Under the pieces are notes generated by a model. It was not told the origin of the DNA, did no database searches, and worked only from the letters and a program-made list of their open reading frames with translations. A stretch of 63,630 bases of DNA from an uncultured Bacteroidales bacterium. GTDB taxonomy: Bacteria; Bacteroidota; Bacteroidia; Bacteroidales; Paludibacteraceae. Below are positions 8,346-15,765 of this stretch, piece by piece; the first letter of the stretch is position 1, and each line of letters begins with the position of its first letter. The position numbers were made by a program, and so were the translations under genes. The DNA lies in contig CALUML010000002.1 in the NCBI GenBank assembly GCA_944321745.1, forward strand, positions 1 to 63,630, written 5' to 3'.

Positions 8346-11003
8346 TCACCTCACCAGCACCTTGTCGGCGTACTGCGCCGTGCCCGCGGCGAGGCGGACA
8401 ACATACGCGCCCACGCCCAAGGGAATGAACGTGCGGTCATTCGCCGCATCGGCACGGGCCACGGACTGTCCCGCCAAGTCGTACACCGCCACCGAGAACG
8501 CGCCGGGCAGGCACACTTCCACCCCGCCCGCCACGGCCAACAGGCGGTACGGCACCGCTGCCGCCACGCCGGGCGACCAGGTGGTCTCGCCGCCACGCCC
8601 GCGCCGCAACACGGGGTACTCGCCCTCGGTCAGCGTCCACACGCTATCCATGTCCCACGACAGCTGCTCGCGGTAGAAAGCCTCCGTGCGGAAGGTCGCG
8701 TCGGGCAAGGTATCGATGTACTGCGCCGGTATCTGCACGCCCACGCCGCCGTCGCCCGCGTAGGTCAGCTGCAACTCCTCGCGCACGAAGAGCTTGTCCA
8801 TGTGCTCAATGTACACGGGGTTGGACAGGCGGCGGCTGTAGAAGCAGTTGGGCGTGTGGGCGGTGATTTCTTCCGCCAGGCAGAGCACCTCGCTCATGCG
8901 CACCGAGTGGTTTTCCTGCGTGATGGCCAGGATGCCGGCGGCGTTGCCCGCGTTGTTCGTCATTTGGGCGGACGACACCTTGCCCGTGAAGTAAGCCCGC
9001 TGAATGTCGAGCTTGGCCACGCTGCTGCCCTCATTGGAGTGAATCAGCCCCACGAGGCCTCCGGCGCACGAGGGGTCGTTCAGCAGGTTCGTGCTGAGCT
9101 TGGTGGCCGACACCTCGGCATGGACGTAGCAGTCGTATATGCGGTTGTAGTCGGTGTGGCTGGGGTCGCGCGCCACGCGCCCCACCAGACCGCCCGCCTC
9201 GGTGCCCGCCACGATGCGCCCGCTCACCGAGACGCCTTGCAGGGTGCTCGCGCCAATCATGGCCCCGGCCACGCCACCCGTGGGGGCAGCCCCTTGAATG
9301 TCCACGTCCACGAGGTCGAGGTTCTTCACCGTGCCGTGGTCAAGGCGTCCGAACAGCCCCTTGAACGACGTGCCGCTCGTGATGGTCAGCCCCGTGATGC
9401 TGTGTCCCCGGCCGTCGAAAATGCCACGGAAGCGACCGGGGTCGGTGTCAGAAGCTCCCGTGGCCCCGATAGGGATCCATTCCGTCCCTTCGGGTATCAC
9501 AATGTCGTTGGCCAGGTAGAAATGGCCTTGCAGGTCGTTGCGCACGAGGTTGTCGATATCCTCCAGCGAGGTAACGGCCACGGGCGTTTTCAGCGCGGGG
9601 TCTTCGGGGTCCTGCGTGTCCATGAGCACGCCGCGGTCGCCCTGCTGCTCCATCCACGCTTCGAGCGCGGTACGCATGGTGGCTATGCGGTCGGCCTGCG
9701 CCGGGTCGTCGGCCAGGTTGTTCAGTTCCCACGGGTCAGCCTGCAAGTCGTACAGTTCGACAGCCGGACGGACCAGGTAGCGGTCCACCAGGCTTTGCGC
9801 GTCGGCATCGGTCTCGGCGGTTTCGAGCCACGACTTCCACATGGTGCAGCCGGTGGTGGTCACATACTTGCAATGGTAGTTCACCTCAGGCGTGAGGTTG
9901 ACAATGAGCTTGTAACGCTTGTCCTGTATGCTGCGGATGGGGTAAGCGTCCCCTTCGGGAATGTTGTTGTGTATGCCGTAAGCCCACTCGCGGTGCTCCG
10001 TCTTGTCGCCGTACAGCACGTCGAGGCAGCTTTGCCCGTCGAGCCCTTCCACCGGCTCTCCCCCGGCAAAGTCAATCATCGTGGGCAGGATGTCCTCGTA
10101 CTGCACCAGCGCGTCGCTCACCGAACCCGCCTCAATGGCTTTCGGGTAACGGGCTATGAACGCGCTGTGCGTGCCGTAGCGGTAGAGCGTCCACTTGCCG
10201 AACGGCATCTGAGGCCCTTGCTCGGCCAGGAAGATAATGAGCGTGTTGTCCAGCTCACCCGTTTCCTGCAAGGCGTTGTAAACCATGCCCACCTCGTTGT
10301 CGAGCAGACGGATTTCGGCCAGGTAGTTGCAAAATTCCTGCCGCGTCTGCGCGTTGCCCACGCAGTTGGGAGGCAACGACAGCGAGTCGGGGTCGAACTC
10401 GGAAGCGTCGCCCGCGTCCCACGGCATGTGCGAGTTGATGCTGCACACGTACAGGCAGAACGGCTCGTCCGCGTCGCGGGTAATGAACTGCCTGATGCCG
10501 TCGGTAGTCGATACGGCGGGATGCGAAGCCACACAGTTCACCTCGAAGCCGTCGATTTTCTCGAAAGGATAGACCGTGGTCTGTCCTGCCGGGTGGTCCT
10601 TGCCCGTGCGCCCCACGCGGTAGCCGAGGTCGGCCATGTAGTGCGCCGCGCTCTTCACGTTGCTGTACGTGGCCTTGTGGTTCTGGTACGAGCCGTGACG
10701 CGCCGGGTAGAGGCCGGTGTAGAGCGAAGCGCGGATGGGCACGCTCATGGCCATGGAGGCGTAATTGTTGGTGAACATCATGCCCTCGTCGGCCAGCCGG
10801 TCAATGTTCGGCGTGGTAACGTTCGTGCCGCCGTAGCAGCCAATCTCGTTGGTGCCCATGTCGTCGGCCACAATGACCACGATATTGGGTTGCTCCTGCT
10901 GCTGCGCCACCACGGGCACCGCCGCCAACGGAGCGAGGGACAACAGTCCCCTCCAAGCCCTCCCCACCGGGGAAGGTTGGGTGTTGTTAAGTTGGTTTGT
11001 CAT
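8346..11003 (-). CDS. Serine-type sulfatase with GLUG-like repeats and T9SS-like C-terminal domain
   Basis: This 885-residue protein starts with a Sec signal (GLLSLAPLAAVPVVAQ). The sulfatase domain begins PNIVVIVADDMG (metal ligands Asp47, Asp48) and carries the S1 motif SVPIRASLYTG. Ser87 sits where Cys or Ser is oxidised to formylglycine, so it is the serine type needing an anSME maturase, none of which is in this window. From about 500 to 780 there are GLUG-like beta-solenoid segments (FRGIFDGRGHSITGL, FKGLFGRL, AGGLVGRV, AGGLVGLI). The last 70 residues (VAVYDLAGQSV...GAYVVRLA...YADKVLVR) resemble a T9SS sorting domain. This architecture is unusual for a PUL sulfatase, and residues about 8-24 are translated from an intergenic repeat word. 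Confidence 0.85.
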   Translation of the reverse strand: MTNQLNNTQPSPVGRAWRGLLSLAPLAAVPVVAQQQEQPNIVVIVADDMGTNEIGCYGGTNVTTPNIDRLADEGMMFTNNYASMAMSVPIRASLYTGLYPARHGSYQNHKATYSNVKSAAHYMADLGYRVGRTGKDHPAGQTTVYPFEKIDGFEVNCVASHPAVSTTDGIRQFITRDADEPFCLYVCSINSHMPWDAGDASEFDPDSLSLPPNCVGNAQTRQEFCNYLAEIRLLDNEVGMVYNALQETGELDNTLIIFLAEQGPQMPFGKWTLYRYGTHSAFIARYPKAIEAGSVSDALVQYEDILPTMIDFAGGEPVEGLDGQSCLDVLYGDKTEHREWAYGIHNNIPEGDAYPIRSIQDKRYKLIVNLTPEVNYHCKYVTTTGCTMWKSWLETAETDADAQSLVDRYLVRPAVELYDLQADPWELNNLADDPAQADRIATMRTALEAWMEQQGDRGVLMDTQDPEDPALKTPVAVTSLEDIDNLVRNDLQGHFYLANDIVIPEGTEWIPIGATGASDTDPGRFRGIFDGRGHSITGLTITSGTSFKGLFGRLDHGTVKNLDLVDVDIQGAAPTGGVAGAMIGASTLQGVSVSGRIVAGTEAGGLVGRVARDPSHTDYNRIYDCYVHAEVSATKLSTNLLNDPSCAGGLVGLIHSNEGSSVAKLDIQRAYFTGKVSSAQMTNNAGNAAGILAITQENHSVRMSEVLCLAEEITAHTPNCFYSRRLSNPVYIEHMDKLFVREELQLTYAGDGGVGVQIPAQYIDTLPDATFRTEAFYREQLSWDMDSVWTLTEGEYPVLRRGRGGETTWSPGVAAAVPYRLLAVAGGVEVCLPGAFSVAVYDLAGQSVARADAANDRTFIPLGVGAYVVRLAAGTAQYADKVLVR

Positions 11004-11057
11004 AATTCTTTTTTTTTACCCCCATCCCCCTAAAGGGGGCTTTGCGGACTCCCCAAG

Positions 11058-11218
11058 GAGGGTGTTCAAAATAAGAACGAACACGGATTGAGCGGATTTA
11101 ACGGATTGTCACGGATGAGTATACTGTTGATATCCAATGGCATCCTTGGCAAAATATCCGTGTAAATCTGTTTGATCCGCATAATCCTGTGTTCTAAATC
11201 CCATTTTGATACACCCTC
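11058..11218. repeat. MITE-like element, copy 1
   Basis: This 161-bp element has terminal inverted repeats based on GAGGGTGTATCAAAAT; the left end here lacks one A (GAGGGTGTTCAAAAT). Inside are ACACGGATTGAGCGGATTTA-type strings. It is nearly identical over its full length to 19087-19247. A third copy with the same ends but a different interior is at 25136-25286. The rest of the gap (11010-11057, 11225-11283) holds CCCCTAAAGGGGGC / CCCCTTTAGGGGGTTGGGGG hairpin words. Confidence 0.85.
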
Positions 11219-11286
11219 ATGTTGGTTAGCCTCACTTGCTGAGGCTTGGGGAAGCCGTAGCCCCCTTTAGGGGGTTGGGGGTGTGT

Positions 11287-13314
11287 TTATTTTTTAAAGA
11301 ACAATTCTATCCGTTCGGGCGTGAGCATTTCCCAGAGGGAGGCCACCGTCCAGCCGGGGGCAAAGATGTCGTTGTAGTAGCCTTTGCCGTTTTTGCCGTA
11401 GTCCCAGTTGGTATGCTGCACCACTTCGGGATAGTAGCCCGCCTTGGCTATGCCGCAAAGGTGGCCTTCATAGGGCAGCAACTGGCACATGGAGGTACGG
11501 ATGACCTGGGCGAAAGCCGAGAAACGTTCTTCGCCATACTGCGCCGCCAGCCAGTCGAGCACGGTGGCGAAGTCGAAGATATACACGTCGATATGGTTGT
11601 TTTCCACCGACACGTTGCCCCAGCCACGGGTCTTCAGACCCACGTCGCCGAGCATCTGGCCTTGGGCAAAGGGCACGTCCCAGGTGTAGTACCACGACAG
11701 GCAGAAGTAAGCCGACTGCCGTGCCAGGTCGGCATAGCGGCGGCTTTCATCGCCCTTGGTGGCCAACGCCAGGTGGTAGAGGGCGGTGGTGGCGTAGTAA
11801 GAGGCTTCCTTGTCCTCGCAGTTGGCATCGAGCGTGGAGGAGAAGTAATCGGCCTTGGAAATGATTTCGCTCTCCAGGTAGTCCGCCGTGCGTTTGGCCG
11901 CTTCGAGGTATTTCTTGTTTTTAAAATATTTCGAGGCGAGCACGAGCATGGGCGTGGCCGAAGGGGTGCTGCCCCCGCTGCCATCGACCACGGAGAGGTC
12001 GTCGCGGAACTTGCGGGGGAAGTGACCGTCGGCCTGCTGGAGGGACAGGATGCGGTCGAGCATGGTGCGCACGCGGGCTTCCCACTCAGGATGCTTGCGC
12101 CCCTGCGTTTTTTCGTATTGCAGGTAATAGAGCACGGCGTACAGCCCCTCGGACTGGCGGCGGATGCTGAGGTTGCGTTCCTCATCGTTCTTCGGGTAAT
12201 ACACCACTTCGCGGAAGAAGCCCGACGGAGTGAAGCCGTGGTCTAGGTAGCTGTCGAACGTGGCGCGGGCCTTGTCCACCAAGTCTTGCCGACCTTGTTG
12301 CTCGCCATACTCCAAGGCGTTGAACGCGTTGAGCAGCACGCGGCCCACGAAGCCGATTTCGGCCGTGCCCTGGTTGGCGCAGTCATCGGTGCGCAGGTGT
12401 ACGCCGGAGGTGTACTTCAGCGCGTAGTCGTCCACGTAGCTGTCGGTGAAGTAGCGGCTCATCACGTCCTTCATCACCGCGGGCGTGTAGGGCGTTTCCA
12501 CGGGTTGCGGACGATAAAGGTCATAGGAGTAACGCCACACCGCCGCCACGAAATCGGAGAACGAAGCCGCCTGCGAACGGCACAGCTCCCAAGTGAGGGT
12601 GAGGCTCTCGCCCTTGTCCAGGTGTTGGAAGGCCCGCACCTCCGGGTCGAGGGTCAGCTTGCGGATGTAGGTCTTCGGTGCTTCGTGGTAGGGGAAGCCG
12701 AAGGCCAGCGTGGCTTGCCCGTCGGCGTTCACGAAGCCCGTGTAACCCACCGATGTGTAGCCCGACACGATGACTTCGCCCGCCTTGTGCGTGGTGAGGG
12801 CATCGCAGCCGAAGTCGTCGATACGCGCCACGGTGAGGTACTCGCCCGTCTGCTCGTCGTACAGGCCGGTGAGCGGCGAACTGAGGCGGTCTTCACGGAA
12901 CAGCCAGCTGTCCGACGTGTGGAACGAGGGAGCTTCCTTCGGCGAACGCAGGTTGTGCCGATACCAGAAGCCGGGCAGGTAAAACTGACAGTCGTCGTGC
13001 CTGAAGCCGCTGCCCACCTGCTGCGCAAAGTTGAAATAGACGCTTTCGCGGGCGGTGAGGGTCGTTACCAGGCGGTCGGTATCGCCGTGGCTCTCTATCC
13101 GCTGCCGGATGGCGACCGGGAAACCAGCTTCCGCGCTCACCAGTTCATACTCGCCCTGCCCCACCGCGCGGTAAGACAAAGCATACTCCTTCGCCGGATT
13201 GCCCGGCACCTTCAAGGCCATTGCCGCGGAGGCACGCTCCACCGGCAACGCTGCCCACGCATTACCGCCGCCTATCGCCAGCGACAACGCCAGTAAACCA
13301 ATTGTTCGTTTCAT
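11287..13314 (-). CDS. Secreted alpha/alpha-barrel protein, putative glycoside hydrolase
   Basis: This 675-residue protein has a Sec signal (LLALSLAIGGGNAWA). The N-terminal third (about 30-250) is a beta-sandwich. Residues about 290-650 are helical with repeated aromatic/Asp-rich segments (SEGLYAVLYYLQYEK, WEARVRTMLDRILSLQQADG, KYLEAAKRTADYLESEI, ASYYATTALYHLALA), as in six-hairpin (alpha/alpha)6 glycosidases. Conserved acidic candidates include DDC (position about 315), DGHFPRKF and ENNHIDVYIFDF. I cannot place it in a numbered GH family with confidence; a beta-glucuronidase-like or beta-L-arabinofuranosidase-like family is possible. Position between the sulfatase and GH172 supports glycan degradation. 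No sorting domain or lipobox is seen, so it is probably periplasmic. Confidence 0.65.
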   Translation of the reverse strand: MKRTIGLLALSLAIGGGNAWAALPVERASAAMALKVPGNPAKEYALSYRAVGQGEYELVSAEAGFPVAIRQRIESHGDTDRLVTTLTARESVYFNFAQQVGSGFRHDDCQFYLPGFWYRHNLRSPKEAPSFHTSDSWLFREDRLSSPLTGLYDEQTGEYLTVARIDDFGCDALTTHKAGEVIVSGYTSVGYTGFVNADGQATLAFGFPYHEAPKTYIRKLTLDPEVRAFQHLDKGESLTLTWELCRSQAASFSDFVAAVWRYSYDLYRPQPVETPYTPAVMKDVMSRYFTDSYVDDYALKYTSGVHLRTDDCANQGTAEIGFVGRVLLNAFNALEYGEQQGRQDLVDKARATFDSYLDHGFTPSGFFREVVYYPKNDEERNLSIRRQSEGLYAVLYYLQYEKTQGRKHPEWEARVRTMLDRILSLQQADGHFPRKFRDDLSVVDGSGGSTPSATPMLVLASKYFKNKKYLEAAKRTADYLESEIISKADYFSSTLDANCEDKEASYYATTALYHLALATKGDESRRYADLARQSAYFCLSWYYTWDVPFAQGQMLGDVGLKTRGWGNVSVENNHIDVYIFDFATVLDWLAAQYGEERFSAFAQVIRTSMCQLLPYEGHLCGIAKAGYYPEVVQHTNWDYGKNGKGYYNDIFAPGWTVASLWEMLTPERIELFFKK

Positions 13315-13352
13315 TTTTAGTTGTTATTTATGTTACAAATAAAGTTCAATAG

Positions 13353-13478
13353 GTTGTAGAGACAAGGCATGCCTTGTCTCATTACCGCATAACCGTCCCC
13401 CAGCATGCCCGCACCTACAGGCTGAATAGAAGCGGGAAGGGGGGGGTGGAGACAAGGCATGCCTTGTCTCTACATGGG
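13353..13478. repeat. Family D palindrome-flanked element, copy 1
   Basis: Two copies of the self-complementary GAGACAAGGCATGCCTTG core (extended to TCTCTAC on the outer sides) flank a 65-bp spacer (ACAACCGTCC..CAGCATGCCCGCACC). The spacer is nearly the same in the second copy at 15631-15754. The right palindrome overlaps the 3' end of the GH172 gene and supplies its TAG stop codon. Confidence 0.85.
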
Positions 13479-15539
13479 TCGGGGTGTCTTCCTGACCACA
13501 ATCCGGTCTATCCCCAGCAGGTTGTTGGTCGAGGCGGGGTTCTTCGGGAGCTGGCGGAACACGAGCCAGTTCATGCCCGGTTGCAGGCGCACGCGCCCCA
13601 AGCTCCAACGACAGGTGCCCAAGGTGGGAGCATAGAGGTCCACCGTTTGCTCCGCCCCGCCCAACGACACGGCAAAACAGCCGTAATCGGGTGCTTGCGT
13701 GGCGCAGACCGTCAGGTCGTACCACCCGCCCCGCTCCACGCGGAAACCCAACCGGGCCGTGTCGCCCGACACGCCCCCGCGCCAGAAAAACTGCGCCCCG
13801 TTGCTCCACCCCATGTGAGCCATGGACTGCGACCGCTCCTCGCCGCCCGTGAGGCGTATGTCCATGAACTCGCCTTCCACCGTGCCCGCGCTGTCGAGCG
13901 TGCAAGGCACCAGGTCGTTCTTGTGGCGGGCCACCGGGGCAGCAGCTTCTGGTATGTTTTCGCCCCGGTTGGACGTGCCGCCGGGCAGCATGTACCAAAA
14001 GGTCGTGGGCGCGTAGTTGACGTACGTGCTCGCCCAATGCCACAGCTCCATGTCGAACACCAGGGAGGAGCCGAACGGAATGGCGTCGAGCGACCGGAAG
14101 CGCAGGTTGGCCACGTGCCCCGGCTGCGTGTCGCCGCTGCCGTCGGGCTGGGCGATAAAGGGCTGCGCAAAGGGCGGGTACATGCACCAGGCATACCCGT
14201 AATAATCCTCCGTGCCCGTGCCGAAATGCGACGGGAACGACTCGCCATCGACATAGACCTTTTCGTCGCCCTCGCCCCACCAGTCGGCCACGGTATTGAA
14301 CACGGTGAGCGCGTCGCCCACGTACACACCCCGTCCCCGCAGCGACACGAAATTCACGTCGCGCTGCGCGAGGGTACCCTCCATGTCGCGCGTCGCACCG
14401 GTGTACAGGCGGTTATATTCCGTCCACCCCGCCCCGAAGTACATGCTGCGGTCGTCCCACTGCCAGGGGCAAACGTCCGCCTCCAGCGAAGCCTGCACCC
14501 GGTCGCCGCGCACGTTTTCCAACGCGATGCGGCAATCTTCGCGATAAGGCATGACCCAGCGGCAGGTAAGCACCGTGTCCGCCGACACCGAAGTGAAATA
14601 CGTGCCGTAAGGTTTCAGGCGGTTGCCCGTGCCGAAGAAGTCGCCCACCGGCACCCACACCGTCTCACGCCCGTCGAACGCCATGCGCAGCACCGTCGAA
14701 CGCAAAGCCTGCTCCAAGTCGTCCGCCCGCAGCCTGACCGACAGACGGCACACGGCTCCCGGCCCGAGCAGGCGGAGCGACTGCCCGCCTGCGGATGCGA
14801 AAGTGCGGATATTCGCCGCCTCCTTGCCGCCCGCGCACCCGCCCGACGAAACCAACTGCGCACACACGCTGTCCACCAACGCGCGGCAGGCATCGAGGTC
14901 GGCCCGTGCGAATGTCTTCACTTGGGTGTCCGGCGCATACGTCCGGTAGTTTATGTTGTAGTAAAAGCATTCGCCGGAGTTCTTGCCCGGCTCGCGAATG
15001 GACGGGCTTTCGTAGGTTATTTTGCAATGACGCGCATACGGCAGGGGCAGGTACAGGTTGTGCCCCCGTTGCAGGTAAGGCGTCAGCTCCGACACCGAGG
15101 CGGAGAGCGGCGCAGGTGCCAGCGCACCCCCGCTCAGCAGGGAAAGCACCTCGCCTTCGATGGCGGGCACGGTGTCATGGTCGAAGTACATGCGCAGCGT
15201 GCCCTGTCCGCCGTAGTCGGCCACCGTGGCCCAGAAGCGCACCACCGCCCCCGGCCCGTCGGCATCGAGCAACACGAACTCGCGCCGCCCCTGCACGCTG
15301 TCAGTGCGCAGGAACTGGCTGCGGTCCCAGTTGGCAAACCACGAAGCCTCGCCGGGCTGCACCGAGGCACGGTCATAGCTACCAGCCTGCCGCGTGCGAT
15401 ACTCCGGCGCGGGATAGCGTGCCAACACCGAGCGGTCGGCCATTTCGCGCAGCAGGCTGCCTATGGTCACTTCGGCAGGCCGGGCGGTAGACAGCCCCAA
15501 AGCCATGCCGAGGCACAAGGTGAAAGATAGTTTACGCAT
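13470..15539 (-). CDS. GH172-family (DUF2961) protein
   Basis: The start at 15539 gives MRKLSFTLCLGMALGLSTA, a Sec signal; an earlier in-frame ATG at 15569 is less likely. The 689-residue product shows the DUF2961 order: RQAGSYDR, GPGAVVRFWATVADYGGQGT, LRMYFDH, PLPYARHCKITYE, CFYYNINYRTY, then TEDYYGYAWCMYPP and HWASTYVNYAPTTFWYM in the second half. DUF2961 became GH172, whose characterised members act on alpha-D-fructofuranosides and D-arabinofuranosides, typically as oligomers. With several GH43 here, furanose release is a reasonable inference. The final 150 residues look like a beta-sandwich. The first 39 nt of the gene are identical to those of the 999-residue gene upstream, and the stop codon lies in a family D palindrome. 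Confidence 0.83.
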   Translation of the reverse strand: MRKLSFTLCLGMALGLSTARPAEVTIGSLLREMADRSVLARYPAPEYRTRQAGSYDRASVQPGEASWFANWDRSQFLRTDSVQGRREFVLLDADGPGAVVRFWATVADYGGQGTLRMYFDHDTVPAIEGEVLSLLSGGALAPAPLSASVSELTPYLQRGHNLYLPLPYARHCKITYESPSIREPGKNSGECFYYNINYRTYAPDTQVKTFARADLDACRALVDSVCAQLVSSGGCAGGKEAANIRTFASAGGQSLRLLGPGAVCRLSVRLRADDLEQALRSTVLRMAFDGRETVWVPVGDFFGTGNRLKPYGTYFTSVSADTVLTCRWVMPYREDCRIALENVRGDRVQASLEADVCPWQWDDRSMYFGAGWTEYNRLYTGATRDMEGTLAQRDVNFVSLRGRGVYVGDALTVFNTVADWWGEGDEKVYVDGESFPSHFGTGTEDYYGYAWCMYPPFAQPFIAQPDGSGDTQPGHVANLRFRSLDAIPFGSSLVFDMELWHWASTYVNYAPTTFWYMLPGGTSNRGENIPEAAAPVARHKNDLVPCTLDSAGTVEGEFMDIRLTGGEERSQSMAHMGWSNGAQFFWRGGVSGDTARLGFRVERGGWYDLTVCATQAPDYGCFAVSLGGAEQTVDLYAPTLGTCRWSLGRVRLQPGMNWLVFRQLPKNPASTNNLLGIDRIVVRKTPRPM

Positions 15540-15540
15540 T

Positions 15541-15764
15541 TTTTTCAATGAACAATGGACAATTAACAATGAACAATTCAGTTACGAGTTACGAGCTACA
15601 AGTTACAGTCTCATGGTTATTGTGCATTGGGTTGTAGAGACAAGGCATGCCTTGTCTCATTACCACATAACCGCCCCCAGCATGCCCGCACCTACAGACA
15701 GAATAGAGACGGGAACGGGGGATGGAGACAAGGCAGGCCTTGTCTCTACATGGGGTATGGGCGG
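15541..15764. repeat. Gap with family E string and family D element, copy 2 (15631-15754)
   Basis: From 15550 the DNA reads as strings of AATGGACAATTAACAATGAAC and GTTACGAGTTACGAGCTAC words. A 124-bp family D element (15631-15754) follows, with palindromes at both ends; in the right palindrome one arm has CAGGCC instead of CATGCC. The element ends 11 nt from the stop codon of the 999-residue gene. Confidence 0.82.
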
Positions 15765-15765
15765 C

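Noticed and set aside
13353..13478. Considered family D palindromes as invertase sites for phase-variable DNA inversion
   Set aside because: No recombinase gene is in the window, and the palindromes are self-complementary rather than inverted pairs around a promoter.
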